NCBI GenBank assembly: GCA_013299055.1
Contig: JAAFKB010000004.1
Location: 25,370-89,369, forward strand
DNA length: 64,000 nt
Reading direction: 5' to 3'
DNA from: Sphaerotilus sp.
GTDB taxonomy: Bacteria > Pseudomonadota > Gammaproteobacteria > Burkholderiales > Burkholderiaceae_C
Every line of letters starts with the position of its first letter. Position 1 is the first letter of the stretch. The position numbers and the translations under genes are program-made. Under the pieces are notes generated by a model. The model did not search any database and was not told the DNA's origin. It saw only the letters and a program-made list of their open reading frames with translations. Shown one piece after another: positions 1-9,599 of this stretch.

Positions 1-16
1 GCGGGGTGGGGATGGG

Positions 17-949
17 TCATGGGTGGGCGGCTGCGGCGGCTTCGCGGGCTTCGATCTCGCGGTGGCGGATCAGGGTGGGGATGCGGTCGCGGAAGCGGGC
101 GGCGAGCTGCTCGGCCGAGTACACCGAGCGGTGCTGGCCTCCCGTGCAGCCGATCGCCACCGTCAGGTAGCTGCGCTGGTCCTGCTCGTAGGCGGGCAGC
201 CAGCGGGCGAGGAAGCCCTCGATCTGCGCCAGCATCTCGGCCACCTCGGGTTGGGCGCGCAGGAAGTCGATCACCCCGGCATCGCGGCCGTTGAGCGCCC
301 GCAGCTCCCGCACGTAATGCGGATTCGGCAGCACGCGCAGGTCGAACACCAGATCGGCGTCGCGTGGCACGCCATGCTTGAACGCGAACGACTCGAACAC
401 CAGCGTCAGCGACGACTGCGCTGCGCCGACGAGCTGGCGCACCCACGAGCGCAGCTGGGTGGGGCGCAGGTCGCTGGTGTCGATCACGGTGCTGATCTCG
501 CGCAGCAGGCTGAGCATGTCGCGCTCGCGCTCGATCGCCTCGCCCAGCGCCGAGCGGGAATGGCCCTGGTCGTCGTCTTCGGCGGACAGCGGATGGCGCC
601 GGCGCGTCTCGGAGAAGCGCCGCACCAGTGTCTCGGTGCGCGAGTCCAGGAAGATCGGCAGCACGGGCGTGCCTTCGCGGCGCAGGACGTCGATCACCGG
701 CAGCAGCTTGGGCAGCGACGAGGCGGTGCGCACATCCGCCGCGATGGCCAGCCGGCGCGTGGGGAACTTGCGCTCCAGGCGGATGAAGTCGTGCAGCAGC
801 TCGGGGGGCAGGTTGTCGACACAGAAGTAGCCTGCATCCTCCAGCGCGTTGAGCGCCACGGACTTGCCCGAGCCGGAAATGCCCGAGATCAGGACCACGG
901 GCTGGATCTTCTCGGGCGGTGGTGCGGAGTGGCTGTGGTCGGGGTGCAT
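17..949 (-). CDS. rapZ: RNase adapter protein RapZ (nucleotide-binding P-loop protein)
   Basis: 310 residues. A P-loop (GISGSGKS) lies at residues 23-30, and the C-terminal half carries the GCTGGQHRSV motif typical of the RapZ/YvcJ family. In enterobacteria RapZ binds the sRNA GlmZ and directs RNase E to it, tuning glucosamine-6-phosphate synthase; YvcJ homologues bind GTP/ATP. The family is usually near 285 residues; the extra length is a short His/Pro-rich N-terminus. It is the last gene of a minus-strand run nadK-recN-rapZ, starting 2 nt after recN. It is not next to ptsN/hprK, its common neighbours in betaproteobacteria. Whether a GlmZ-like sRNA exists here cannot be seen. Confidence 0.95.
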   Translation of the reverse strand: MHPDHSHSAPPPEKIQPVVLISGISGSGKSVALNALEDAGYFCVDNLPPELLHDFIRLERKFPTRRLAIAADVRTASSLPKLLPVIDVLRREGTPVLPIFLDSRTETLVRRFSETRRRHPLSAEDDDQGHSRSALGEAIERERDMLSLLREISTVIDTSDLRPTQLRSWVRQLVGAAQSSLTLVFESFAFKHGVPRDADLVFDLRVLPNPHYVRELRALNGRDAGVIDFLRAQPEVAEMLAQIEGFLARWLPAYEQDQRSYLTVAIGCTGGQHRSVYSAEQLAARFRDRIPTLIRHREIEAREAAAAAHP

Positions 950-951
950 GT

Positions 952-2673
952 TCAGGGAACGCTGTGGGTCTTGGACATCAGGGACGGCGGCGGTGGGGAG
1001 TCCACAGCCGCAAGCATGGCACGGGCGTGTGCCAGGCCGGCCTCGGCGTGGGCTTGTCCACCCAGCATGCGGGCAATTTCGCCGATGCGCTCGGGGGCGT
1101 CGAGGGTGCGGATGTCACTGCGGGTGCGGCCGTCCTCGCTGGCCTTGCTGACCAGCAGGTGCGCATCGGCACAGGCGGCCACCTGCGGCAGGTGGGTCAC
1201 GGCCAGCACCTGCCGCTCGCGGCCCAGCCTGCGCATCAGCTGGCCTACCGTGTCCGCCACCGCGCCGCCCACACCCGAATCGACCTCATCGAAGATCAGC
1301 GTGGCCGCCCCCGCTCCCCGCGCCTGGCGCTGCTGGCTGGTGGTGACGGCGATCGCCAGCGCGATGCGCGAGAGTTCACCGCCCGACGCGACCTTGCCCA
1401 GCGGCCGGGGCGTGCTGCCCGCGTGGCCGGCGACGAGGAACTCGGCCGATTCCAGCCCGTGTGACTGCGGCTCGGCCAGCGGCTCCAGCGCGATCTCGAA
1501 TCGGCCGCCGCCCATGCCCAGCGCCTGCATCGCCCCGGTCACGGCGGTGGCCAGGGTCGGCGCGGCCTGGTGGCGGGCGGCCGAGACGCGGCTGGCGGCG
1601 GCCAGGTAACGCTGCCAGTCGGCCTCGACCTGCTGCTGCAACGCCTCCAGATCGGCCGTGGCGTCGATCTCCTGCAACTGTGCGCGCCACTGCGCCAGTA
1701 CCCCGGGCAGCTCCTCGGGGGTGCGCCGGTAGCGCCGCGCCAACCCGACCCAGGAGGACAGCCGGGCGTCGAGTTCGCCGAGGCGGTCGGGGTCGAGTTC
1801 GGTGCGGCGCAGCAGGGCGTTGAGGCTGTGGGCCGCGTCGGTGAGCTGGGCGTGGGCGCTCTGCAGCACCTCGGCGATGTCCCGCAGCTCGGGCGCGTAG
1901 CCGCTGACCGCATGCAGGGTGTCGAGGGTGCGGCCGGTGAGCGATTCGGCGTTGGTCTCGCCCTCGCTGGTCATCTCGATCGCTGACCGCAGTGCATCGA
2001 GGATGGCCTGGGCGTGGGCCAGCCGCTGGTGCTCGGTGTTCAGCTCGGCCCATTCGTGTTCGCCGGGCGCGAGCTTGTCCACCTCGCCGATCTGCCACGC
2101 CAGCCGCTCGCGCTCCAGCGCCCGCTCCGCTCCCTGCTGGCGGGCGGTGTCGAGCCGGGCCTGCTGGGCGCGCCACTGCTGCCAGGCGTCGGCGAGGTGG
2201 CGGGTGTCGATGGCGGCGTAGTCGTCGAGCAGTGCGCGCACCGAGGCCGGGCGGGTCAGGCTCTGCCAGGCGTGCTGGCCGTGGATGTCCACCAGGTGCT
2301 CGCCGACCTCCTTGAGCTGGCCAACCGTCGCCGGGCTGCCGTTGATCCAGGCGCGGCTCTTGCCCTGCGCGTCCACGGTGCGGCGCAGCAGCAGGGTGGT
2401 CGGCGCATCGTCCTGCGCCTCGAAGCCCGCCTCGTCCAGCCAGCGGGTCAGGGCGACGGGGACCGGCTCGAACTCGGCGCCGATCTCCGCCCGCGTCTCG
2501 CCCTCGCGGACCACGCCGGCGTCGCCACGGCCACCGAGGGCCAGCTGCAGTGCGTCAATGAGGATGGACTTGCCGGCACCCGTCTCGCCGGTCAGCACTG
2601 CAAAGCCCGGCTGGAACTCCACCTCCAGCCGGGTCACGATCACGAAATGGCGCAGGGACAATCGCCGCAGCAT
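952..2673 (-). CDS. recN: DNA repair protein RecN (SMC-like ATPase)
   Basis: 573 residues, close to the usual family size. Walker A (GETGAGKS) is at residues 29-36, a central coiled-coil-rich region follows, and the C-terminal head has the ABC signature ASGGELSR and Walker B (IFDEVDSGVGG). RecN is a cytosolic SMC-like ATPase recruited to double-strand breaks in recombinational repair. Its ATG overlaps the nadK stop (TGATG), so it is probably translationally coupled to nadK. No LexA box was recognised upstream. Confidence 0.97.
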   Translation of the reverse strand: MLRRLSLRHFVIVTRLEVEFQPGFAVLTGETGAGKSILIDALQLALGGRGDAGVVREGETRAEIGAEFEPVPVALTRWLDEAGFEAQDDAPTTLLLRRTVDAQGKSRAWINGSPATVGQLKEVGEHLVDIHGQHAWQSLTRPASVRALLDDYAAIDTRHLADAWQQWRAQQARLDTARQQGAERALERERLAWQIGEVDKLAPGEHEWAELNTEHQRLAHAQAILDALRSAIEMTSEGETNAESLTGRTLDTLHAVSGYAPELRDIAEVLQSAHAQLTDAAHSLNALLRRTELDPDRLGELDARLSSWVGLARRYRRTPEELPGVLAQWRAQLQEIDATADLEALQQQVEADWQRYLAAASRVSAARHQAAPTLATAVTGAMQALGMGGGRFEIALEPLAEPQSHGLESAEFLVAGHAGSTPRPLGKVASGGELSRIALAIAVTTSQQRQARGAGAATLIFDEVDSGVGGAVADTVGQLMRRLGRERQVLAVTHLPQVAACADAHLLVSKASEDGRTRSDIRTLDAPERIGEIARMLGGQAHAEAGLAHARAMLAAVDSPPPPSLMSKTHSVP

Positions 2674-3563
2674 CAGGCGCCCCCGTCCCCGGACACGACC
2701 CCTTCGTTCCAGTGCAGCTTGTGGCGCAGCGTGCCGTAGTAGTTCCAGCCACGCGGGTGGAGGAAGCGCACACGGTGTTCCGAGCGTTTGACGACGATGC
2801 AGTCCCCGCGCAGCAGGCTGGCCAGGGATTGCATGTCGAAGTTCACCGACGGTTCGCGGGCCGAGACGATCTCGATGCGGATCTCGGCCGCATCCGGCAG
2901 CACGATCGGCCGGTTCGAGAGCATGTGCGGCGCGATCGGCACCATCAGGCAGCCGGCCACGCCGGGGTGCAGGATCGGCCCGCCTGCCGACAGGGCATAC
3001 GCGGTCGAGCCCGTGGGGGAGGCCACGATCAGGCCGTCGGCGCGGAAGTTGGCGACGAACTGGCCGTCCACCTCGACACGCAGCTCCAGCATCGAGCTGG
3101 TGCCGCTGCGCAGGACCACGTCGTTCATCGCCACGGCGCTGTAGATCGCTTCACCTTCACGCACGACATGGCCGTCGAGCATGGCACGGTGTTCTTCTTC
3201 GTAGTCACCCGCCAGCATCGCCCGCAGGGCCTGCGCCACGCGGGCCACGGGGATGTCGGTGATGAAGCCGAGCCGGCCCTGGTTGACCCCCACCATCGGC
3301 ACGCCGTAGCGGGCGAGCGTCCGGGCGATGCCGAGCATGGTGCCGTCGCCGCCCACGACGATGGCGAGGTCGCAGTGCTGCCCCAGCTCGTCGGGGCTGA
3401 GCATGGGGTAGCCGGTCAGGCCGGTGTTCCGGGCGGTGTCGGCCTCGATCGACACCTCCAGCCCACGCCGGGTGAGCAGGTGGGCGATCTCTTCCAGCAG
3501 CGGGCGCATCCCCTGGGCCTGGTACTTGCCGATGAGCGCGGCGTGTCGGAATCGGCTGGTCAT
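2673..3563 (-). CDS. nadK: NAD kinase
   Basis: 296 residues. It phosphorylates NAD to NADP in the cytosol. The family hallmark GGDGTMLG and the following [10 protein letters not shown] segment are both present, as is the [14 protein letters not shown] nucleotide-binding stretch. First gene of nadK-recN-rapZ and divergent from hrcA. The ATG at 3563 has no Shine-Dalgarno sequence, but a TGTAAT hexamer lies only 6 nt upstream, which fits a leaderless transcript. Confidence 0.97.
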   Translation of the reverse strand: MTSRFRHAALIGKYQAQGMRPLLEEIAHLLTRRGLEVSIEADTARNTGLTGYPMLSPDELGQHCDLAIVVGGDGTMLGIARTLARYGVPMVGVNQGRLGFITDIPVARVAQALRAMLAGDYEEEHRAMLDGHVVREGEAIYSAVAMNDVVLRSGTSSMLELRVEVDGQFVANFRADGLIVASPTGSTAYALSAGGPILHPGVAGCLMVPIAPHMLSNRPIVLPDAAEIRIEIVSAREPSVNFDMQSLASLLRGDCIVVKRSEHRVRFLHPRGWNYYGTLRHKLHWNEGVVSGDGGA

Positions 3564-3569
3564 GCAGAA

Positions 3570-3646
3570 ATTACACCACAGGCGTTTGGCGACTCCCCGT
3601 GGGCCAAACCCGCCGGGGTACGCCTGCGAACTCTACAATCGTTTGC
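3570..3646. promoter_or_regulatory. Divergent nadK/hrcA promoter region with inverted repeat
   Basis: The gap between nadK and hrcA holds two -10-like hexamers. TGTAAT on the minus strand (3570-3575) is 6 nt from the nadK ATG, and TACAAT on the plus strand (3634-3639) is 7 nt from the hrcA ATG. Between them is a perfect 7-bp inverted repeat, GTTTGGC (3584-3590) and GCCAAAC (3603-3609), with a 12-bp spacer. No CIRCE element and no good -35 box is visible. The repeat could be an operator, but this is inference. Confidence 0.4.
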
Positions 3647-4672
3647 ATGATGGATGACCGCGCGAAGATGCTGTTGAAGACGCTTGTCGAGCGGTATATC
3701 GCCGACGGGCAACCCGTGGGGTCTCGCACCTTGTCGAAGACTTCGGGGCTGGAGCTGTCGCCCGCCACGATCCGCAACGTGATGGCCGATCTGGAGGAGC
3801 TGGGCCTGATCGCCAGCCCGCACACTTCTGCCGGCCGCATTCCCACGGCGCGGGGCTACCGTGTCTTCGTGGACACGATGCTCACGGCGCGTCCGGTGCC
3901 GCGTTTCGAGGACTCGTCGATGGCCCCGCTGATCGAGCCGCTGCAGCCCGACCAGCCCAAGCGCGTCATCGCCAGCGCGGCGCACCTGCTGTCGAACCTG
4001 TCGAGCTTCGTCGGCGTGGTGACGGCGCCGCGCAAGGTCAGCGTGTTCCGGCACATGGAGTTCCTGCGGCTGGGCGAGCGCCGGGTGCTGCTGATCCTGG
4101 TGGCACCGGATGGAGACGTGCAGAACCGCGTGCTCTTCACCGCGCAGGACTACACCCAGGGCCAGTTGATCGAGGCCACCAACTACCTGAACGCCCACTA
4201 CGCCGGCCTGTCGATCGAGGCGGTGCGCGAGCGGCTCAAGGGCGAGGTGGATGCGCTGCGCAGCGAGATTGCCGTGCTGATGCAGGCGGCGGTGCAGGCG
4301 GGCAGCGACGCAGCCAACGACGACGAGGCGCAGGTCGTCATCTCCGGCGAGCGCAAGATGCTGGCGGTCAGCGACTTCGGCGGCGATCTGGGGTCGCTGC
4401 GCAAGATGTTCGACCTGTTCGAGCACAAGACGCAGCTCATGCGGCTGCTGGACGGATCGAGCCGCGCCGAGGGCGTGCGCATCTACATCGGCGGCGAGAG
4501 CGGGATGGTGCCGATCAGCGAGCTGTCGGTGGTGTCGGCGCCTTATGAGGTCGATGGACAGGTGGTCGGCACGCTCGGCGTCATCGGCCCGACGCGGATG
4601 GCCTACGAGCGGATGATCCAGATCGTGGACATCACGTCGCGGCTGGTCGGCAATGCGCTGAGCCAGAAGTGA
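3647..4672 (+). CDS. hrcA: Heat-inducible transcription repressor HrcA
   Basis: 341 residues from the ATG at 3647; a second ATG follows at once at 3650. The N-terminal winged-helix region ([17 protein letters not shown], then [14 protein letters not shown]) and the central and C-terminal dimerisation parts match HrcA. The family represses groESL/dnaK-type heat-shock genes through the CIRCE inverted repeat. No CIRCE copy was seen in this window. Upstream in-frame starts exist, but the family N-terminus and the TACAAT hexamer 7 nt before 3647 favour this start. Confidence 0.95.
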   Translation: MMDDRAKMLLKTLVERYIADGQPVGSRTLSKTSGLELSPATIRNVMADLEELGLIASPHTSAGRIPTARGYRVFVDTMLTARPVPRFEDSSMAPLIEPLQPDQPKRVIASAAHLLSNLSSFVGVVTAPRKVSVFRHMEFLRLGERRVLLILVAPDGDVQNRVLFTAQDYTQGQLIEATNYLNAHYAGLSIEAVRERLKGEVDALRSEIAVLMQAAVQAGSDAANDDEAQVVISGERKMLAVSDFGGDLGSLRKMFDLFEHKTQLMRLLDGSSRAEGVRIYIGGESGMVPISELSVVSAPYEVDGQVVGTLGVIGPTRMAYERMIQIVDITSRLVGNALSQK

Positions 4673-4698
4673 AGAGCTGAACTGGGCGGCAAAAGCCC

Positions 4699-4704
4699 TA
4701 CAAT
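4699..4704 (+). promoter_or_regulatory. Probable -10 box of the tRNA(CAU) gene
   Basis: TACAAT sits 17 nt before the first base of the tRNA. A weak -35 candidate, CTGAAC, lies just upstream of the expected position. This is a sequence-pattern call only. Confidence 0.4.
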
Positions 4705-4721
4705 CGCAGTCCTTCCCCAGG

Positions 4722-4799
4722 GGGCCGCTAGCTCATGTTGGTTAGAGCAGCAGACTCATAATCTGTTGGTGCCGTGTTCGACTCACGGGCGGCCTACCA
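4722..4799 (+). tRNA. tRNA with CAU anticodon (elongator Met, possibly Ile2)
   Basis: A full cloverleaf can be folded. The acceptor stem GGGCCGC pairs with GCGGCCT (G1-U72 wobble), the anticodon arm is CAGA-CTCATAA-TCTG with CAT at 4757-4759, and the T arm contains GTTCGAC. CCA is encoded at 4797-4799. CAU tRNAs may be initiator, elongator Met or lysidine-modified Ile2. The 5' GGG and overall shape are not initiator-like. Elongator Met is my preferred reading, but Ile2 is not excluded. Confidence 0.93.
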
Positions 4800-4912
4800 A
4801 TCAAATCAAGGACTTAGGCGCGGAACTGCGCTGCCCCACCAGCCGCTCCACGGTCTTCACGCGATCCACGGCCACGCACGCGGCGCGGGCGTGGACTTCT
4901 CTGGGGGCGGAG

Positions 4913-5455
4913 TCAGAACGGAATATCGTCGTCCATGTCATCAAATCCCGTCGAGGACTTCGGCGCTGGTGCAGGGGCCGGACGCGGGGCTGGGGCGCGG
5001 GGGGCCGGTGCCGGACGCGGTGCTGCAGCACGCGCAGCCGGTGCCGGCGCGTAACCACCGCCACCCACGTCGTCACCATACTCGGCACCACCGCTGCTGC
5101 GGCCACCACCGCCACCATCCTCGCGCCCGCCGAGCATCTTCATCTCCTCGGCCACGATTTCGGTGGTGTAGCGGTCAGCGCCTTCCTTGTCCTGCCACTT
5201 GCGGGTCTTCAGGCGGCCTTCGATGTAGACCGGGCGGCCCTTGCGCAGGTATTCGCCTGCCACTTCGGCCAGGCGGTCGTACATGACCACCGAGTGCCAT
5301 TCGGTTTCTTCGACGCGCTCGCCGCTGTCCTTGTTCTTCCAGCTGCGGGCCGTGGCGATGCGCAGGCTGCAGATGGCCGAACCGCTGGGGGTGTAGCGCA
5401 TTTCCGGGTCGCGCCCGAGATTGCCGATGAGGATGACTTTGTTGACGGAGGCCAT
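4913..5455 (-). CDS. ssb: Single-stranded DNA-binding protein
   Basis: 180 residues. An N-terminal OB-fold of about 110 residues begins [21 protein letters not shown] Gly/Pro/Ala-rich flexible linker follows, and the protein ends in the acidic tip DDDIPF that recruits repair and replication partners. An AAGGAG ribosome-binding site lies before the ATG and a CACAAT -10-like hexamer further upstream. It is divergent from recQ, whose product is a known partner of the SSB tip. Confidence 0.98.
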   Translation of the reverse strand: MASVNKVILIGNLGRDPEMRYTPSGSAICSLRIATARSWKNKDSGERVEETEWHSVVMYDRLAEVAGEYLRKGRPVYIEGRLKTRKWQDKEGADRYTTEIVAEEMKMLGGREDGGGGGRSSGGAEYGDDVGGGGYAPAPAARAAAPRPAPAPRAPAPRPAPAPAPKSSTGFDDMDDDIPF

Positions 5456-5568
5456 GGCCGCTCGCTCCTTTGAAAACGTGTGAGATTGTGCCAGTGCTGC
5501 AGACGCCGGCAGATCCCCCCGGAGAGGGATCGAAGCCCACCTCCCACCCGGCTACCATCGCGCCCCGT

Positions 5569-7527
5569 ATGCACACTGCCAACGCCACTCCTGCCGCCAT
5601 CTCCGCCACCGCCGCCCGCGAGGTGCTGGCCGAGGTCTTCGGCTATCCCGCCTTCCGCGGCCAGCAGCAGGCCATCGTCGAGCGGCTCATCGATGGCGGC
5701 GACGCGCTGGTGCTGATGCCGACCGGCGGGGGCAAGAGCCTGTGCTACCAGATCCCCGCCATCGTCCGCCACCGCGCGGGGCGTGGTGTGGCCGTCGTGG
5801 TCAGCCCGCTGATCGCGCTGATGCAGGACCAGGTCGGCGCGCTGGACGAGGTCGGGGTCGAGGCCGCGTTCCTCAACTCGACGCTCACGCCGCAGCAGGC
5901 CGCCTCGGTCGAGCAGGGTCTGCTGTCCGGCCGGCTGACCATGCTCTACGCGGCGCCTGAGCGGCTGCTGACCCCACGTTTCCTGGCGATGCTGGAGTCG
6001 CTGCACGCGCGCGGCCAGCTCTCGCTCTTCGCCATCGACGAGGCGCATTGCGTCAGCCAATGGGGCCACGACTTCCGCGAGGAGTACCTCGGGCTGTCGG
6101 CGCTGCACGAGCGTTTCCCCGACGTGCCGCGCATCGCCCTGACCGCGACCGCCGACGACCACACCCGTGCCGACATCGTCGAGCGGCTGCAGCTGCAGGA
6201 CGCCCGGCTCTTCATCAGCAGCTTCGACCGCCCCAACATCCGCTACACCATCGTCGAGCGCGACAACGCCCGCACGCAGCTGCTGCGCTTCCTGCGCGAC
6301 GAGCACGAGGGCGATGCCGGCGTCGTCTACTGCGGCAGCCGCAAGAAGGTGGAAGAAACCGCCGCGTGGCTGCAGGACGAGGGCATCCCGGCGCTCCCCT
6401 ACCACGCCGGACTCGACGCGGGCGTGCGCAAGCGCCACCAGGACCGCTTCCTGCGCGAGGAGGGGCTGGTGATGGTGGCGACCATTGCCTTCGGCATGGG
6501 CATCGACAAGCCGGACGTGCGCTTCGTTGCCCACCTTGACTTGCCCAAGAACATCGAAGGCTATTACCAGGAAACGGGTCGTGGCGGGCGTGACGGAGCG
6601 CCGGCCGATGCCTGGATGACCTACGGGCTGGCCGACGTGGTGAACCAGCGCCGCATGATCGACGAAAGCCCGGCGACCGAGGACTTCAAGCGGGTGCAGC
6701 GCGGCAAGCTCGACGCGCTGCTGGCGCTGGCCGAGGCGCATGACTGCCGGCGCGTGCGCTTGCTGGCCTACTTCGGCGAAGACAGCCAGCCCTGCGGCAA
6801 CTGCGACAACTGCCTGCACCCGCCCGTCACCTGGGACAGCACCGACGCAGCGCGCAAGGCCCTGTCGTGCATCTACCGCTTCGCCCAGCATGGCCGCGAG
6901 CACCACGGCGCCCGCAGCTTCGGTGTGGCCTACCTCATCGACGTGCTGCGCGGCAAGTCGACCGACAAGGTCACGCAGCATGGCCACGCCAGCCTGAGCA
7001 CCTTCGGCATCGGTGCCGATCTGAGCGAGCCGCAGTGGCGTGCCGTGCTGCGGCAGCTGGTGGCGCTGGGGCACGTCGTGGCGCAAGGGGAGTACGGCAC
7101 GCTGGCGCTGACCGACACGGCGCGCACCGTCCTGCGTGGCGATGTGACGCTGCACATGCGCACGCCGTCTGAATCGCCCCGCCGCAGCCGTGTCCGCAGT
7201 CGGGGAGCGGCTGCGGGGGCAGGGGATGCACCGGCGCCGCGGGGTTCCCGCACTGCACCCGCCGACCTGGACGTTTCTCAGACCGCCAGCTTCGAGGCGC
7301 TGCGCCTGTGGCGGGCGGCGGTGGCGCGGGAGCACAACCTGCCGGCCTACGTCGTCTTCCACGACGCGACGCTGGCCGAGATGGCGCGCCGCCGACCGAA
7401 GTCGCTGGCCGAACTGGGGCAGATCACAGGCGTGGGCAGCAAGAAGCTGGATGCGTATGGGTCGGCGCTGCTGGACGTGCTGGCAAAGGCTGCCGACCCT
7501 GGTGGAGTGGTGCGGCAGGACGTGTGA
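5569..7527 (+). CDS. recQ: ATP-dependent DNA helicase RecQ
   Basis: 652 residues from the ATG at 5569. In order: superfamily 2 helicase domains with Walker A (PTGGGKS), DEAH box ([16 protein letters not shown]) and motif VI ([10 protein letters not shown]); RQC zinc-binding cysteines (CGNCDNC); a winged-helix region; and a single C-terminal HRDC domain ending near the stop. RecQ unwinds 3'-to-5' in RecF-pathway recombination. An in-frame start 33 codons upstream would add a Pro-rich, non-conserved stretch, so the later ATG is preferred. A TACCAT hexamer lies 10 nt before it. Confidence 0.96.
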   Translation: MHTANATPAAISATAAREVLAEVFGYPAFRGQQQAIVERLIDGGDALVLMPTGGGKSLCYQIPAIVRHRAGRGVAVVVSPLIALMQDQVGALDEVGVEAAFLNSTLTPQQAASVEQGLLSGRLTMLYAAPERLLTPRFLAMLESLHARGQLSLFAIDEAHCVSQWGHDFREEYLGLSALHERFPDVPRIALTATADDHTRADIVERLQLQDARLFISSFDRPNIRYTIVERDNARTQLLRFLRDEHEGDAGVVYCGSRKKVEETAAWLQDEGIPALPYHAGLDAGVRKRHQDRFLREEGLVMVATIAFGMGIDKPDVRFVAHLDLPKNIEGYYQETGRGGRDGAPADAWMTYGLADVVNQRRMIDESPATEDFKRVQRGKLDALLALAEAHDCRRVRLLAYFGEDSQPCGNCDNCLHPPVTWDSTDAARKALSCIYRFAQHGREHHGARSFGVAYLIDVLRGKSTDKVTQHGHASLSTFGIGADLSEPQWRAVLRQLVALGHVVAQGEYGTLALTDTARTVLRGDVTLHMRTPSESPRRSRVRSRGAAAGAGDAPAPRGSRTAPADLDVSQTASFEALRLWRAAVAREHNLPAYVVFHDATLAEMARRRPKSLAELGQITGVGSKKLDAYGSALLDVLAKAADPGGVVRQDV

Positions 7528-7641
7528 TTTCCTGCCGCAGGGCGATCCCGCGAACGAGGGGGGTGCAGCCGTTTCAATTGTTTCATCTGAGGGGAATTCC
7601 GGTAGCTTGAGGCGGTCGTTGTCTGACCCCGAGGCTGTTCC

Positions 7642-8934
7642 GTGCCCCTGTTCTGCCGTCCCGCTGCGCTTGCTGATGCGCTCTTGCCCGCTGTGGTGCT
7701 GTCCTGTCTGGGGGCACCTGAGGCCGATCTGAGCCTCGTGCGTGCGCTGGGCGAGCAGGGTGTGCCGGTGATCGTCATCGCCGAAGATCCGCAGCCGCCC
7801 TCGCGCCATTCGCGCCACTGCAGCCGCTTCCACCACCTGCCCGGCTTCACCCGCGAGCCCGCCCGCCTGCTGGATCTGCTGACCCTGCTGCAGCGGTTGC
7901 ACCAGGGTGCGCTGCTGCCGGTCTTTCCGTCGGCCGATCCGGACCTGGGGGCCTTGCTGGCGCTGGAGTCGGCGCTGGTGGGGATCTGCCGACCCATCGT
8001 GTCGCCGCCCGCGGTGGCACGGCTGTTGATGGACAAGCGGGCGTTCGGGACCGAGGCGGAGCGGCTCGGGCTGCCGGTGCCGCGCAGCTTCAGTCCGCGC
8101 ACGCTGGTGGCCGCCGAGGCCCTGAGCCGGATCGTCGACTACCCCGTGATCGTCAAGCCTGCCCATCCCCTGGCGTGGAAACACCCCGGACTGGATCCCG
8201 CCGTGGCGCGGGCCAAGGCGCTGCTGGTGGAGGATCCGTGGGCGCTGGTGCGGCTGTGCGGCCAGCTGGCACCACACGGGCTGGACGTGCTGGTGCAGGA
8301 GTACATCCCCGGTCGCGATGAGGCGCACTACAGCGTGCATGTCTATGTCGACCCCGACGGCCGCGCCCTGGCCAGCTATGCCGCCCGCAAGTGGCGCACC
8401 TACCCCATCCACGCGGGCAGCGGCTGCCACGTCGAGAGCGTCCACGAGCCGGCCCTGGAAGCCGAGGCCATCGCGATCCTGCGCACGCTGGAGTTCCGGG
8501 GGCTGGCCAACATGAACTTCAAGCGCCATGCCCGCACCGGCCGCCACCTGCTCATCGAGATCAACCCGCGCAGCAGCCAGACCAGCCTGCTGGCGGTGCG
8601 GGCCGGGGTCAATCTGGCGTGGCTGGCCTATTGCACCGCCTGCGGACTGCCGCTGCCGCCAACTCCGCGTCGGCGCTTCGGTGTGCGCTACCTGAACGCA
8701 GGGCTCGACTTCCACGCCTTCCGCGCCTACCAGCGGCGAGGGGAATGGCACTGGGGCGAGTACCTGGCGAGCGTGCTGCGGCCGCGGCTGGTGTTCCAGT
8801 ACGCCAGCCTGCGCGATCCCGGGCCGCTGCTGCACCTGTTGCGCAGCCGGTGGGCGCGGCGGCGGGGCGTGGCGCCGACCGAGCCGATCGGGTCCGTCGC
8901 GCCTGATCTGGTCAAAACCCGGCATCGGGCATGA
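7642..8934 (+). CDS. ATP-grasp domain carboxylate-amine ligase-like protein
   Basis: 430 residues starting with GTG, supported by GAGG 8 nt upstream. The N-terminal pre-ATP-grasp region (VVLSCLGAPEADLSLVRAL) is followed by an ATP-grasp fold: a KPAHP lysine strand, the adenine-hinge segment VQEYIPG, and the metal-binding EINPRSSQ. Such enzymes ligate a carboxylate to an amine or thiol through an acyl-phosphate. It resembles D-aspartate-ligase or carbamoyl-phosphate-synthase-like orphans of unknown substrate. It has no biosynthetic neighbour: recQ lies upstream and an unrelated lipoprotein gene converges from downstream. Substrate unknown. Confidence 0.8.
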   Translation: MPLFCRPAALADALLPAVVLSCLGAPEADLSLVRALGEQGVPVIVIAEDPQPPSRHSRHCSRFHHLPGFTREPARLLDLLTLLQRLHQGALLPVFPSADPDLGALLALESALVGICRPIVSPPAVARLLMDKRAFGTEAERLGLPVPRSFSPRTLVAAEALSRIVDYPVIVKPAHPLAWKHPGLDPAVARAKALLVEDPWALVRLCGQLAPHGLDVLVQEYIPGRDEAHYSVHVYVDPDGRALASYAARKWRTYPIHAGSGCHVESVHEPALEAEAIAILRTLEFRGLANMNFKRHARTGRHLLIEINPRSSQTSLLAVRAGVNLAWLAYCTACGLPLPPTPRRRFGVRYLNAGLDFHAFRAYQRRGEWHWGEYLASVLRPRLVFQYASLRDPGPLLHLLRSRWARRRGVAPTEPIGSVAPDLVKTRHRA

Positions 8935-8988
8935 GAGGTCCAGCCTGCCACGGCGACCGCTGCGCCAACCCCGAGCCGGCGGCGCTGC

Positions 8989-9432
8989 TCAGCGCACGCT
9001 GATCCCGATCCAGCGGCTCACGCCCGACTGCCCCGCGTCGTCCCAGGCGCGGGCGCGCAGGTTCAGCACGTGGCCGCCGGTACCCGCGGGCAGCACCACG
9101 TCGAGCTGCCACGGCGCCGCCCGCACGCCACCCAGCGCCACGACGCGGCCGTCCGGGTACGCCAGGTCGAAATCCACCTGCGTGACGGCGTAGTCGTCGT
9201 AGGGCTGCGCGGTCAGGCGCACCGTCGTGCCTGCGCCGGCCGACAGCGTGCTCAAGCCCAGTGACACCGTCGGCGCGCTGTCGCCGTAGCCGCCATCGGC
9301 GTAGCCGCCGTAGCCGATCCCCACGCCCACCGAAATTCCGCCCCCGCAGCCGCTCAGCACGAGCGTGGCCGCCACGAGCAGGGCGACGAGGGCACGGGGC
9401 AACGGTCGGACGGTGGCGTGGTAGGCGGGCAT
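8989..9432 (-). CDS. Putative lipoprotein with Ig-like/beta-sandwich domain
   Basis: 147 residues from the ATG at 9432. The signal peptide ends in a lipobox (LVLSGC) near residue 27, then a short Gly/Tyr-rich linker and a beta-rich domain of about 95 residues ending SRWIGISVR. The alternation of hydrophobic and polar residues and the phrase VTQVDFDLAYPDGRVV fit an Ig-like module. An in-frame start 33 codons upstream would push the signal peptide inside the protein. It converges with the ATP-grasp gene. Function not recognised. Confidence 0.7.
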   Translation of the reverse strand: MPAYHATVRPLPRALVALLVAATLVLSGCGGGISVGVGIGYGGYADGGYGDSAPTVSLGLSTLSAGAGTTVRLTAQPYDDYAVTQVDFDLAYPDGRVVALGGVRAAPWQLDVVLPAGTGGHVLNLRARAWDDAGQSGVSRWIGISVR

Positions 9433-9599
9433 GGCGGCATCCTGCGGGACTGGGGGGGTGCTGTGCTGAACGCCCCGGACTGGGTGGGGGTTTACGGCGC
9501 CTGCGCGCTGCCACACCGCCCCGAACACCAATCCTCACCGATTCGCTCGGCATTCCTTCGTAACATCCCGCATCACCACCGTACCGTGAGACTCTGCCC

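Noticed and set aside
4681..4721. CIRCE element near hrcA
   Set aside because: No TTAGCACTC-N9-GAGTGCTAA match was found around hrcA or elsewhere in the window.
5209..8925. A 1238-codon minus-strand open frame across recQ and the ATP-grasp gene
   Set aside because: Its translation is low-complexity Arg/Gln/His-rich; it is opposite genes with clear domains. Long antisense frames are expected in GC-rich DNA.
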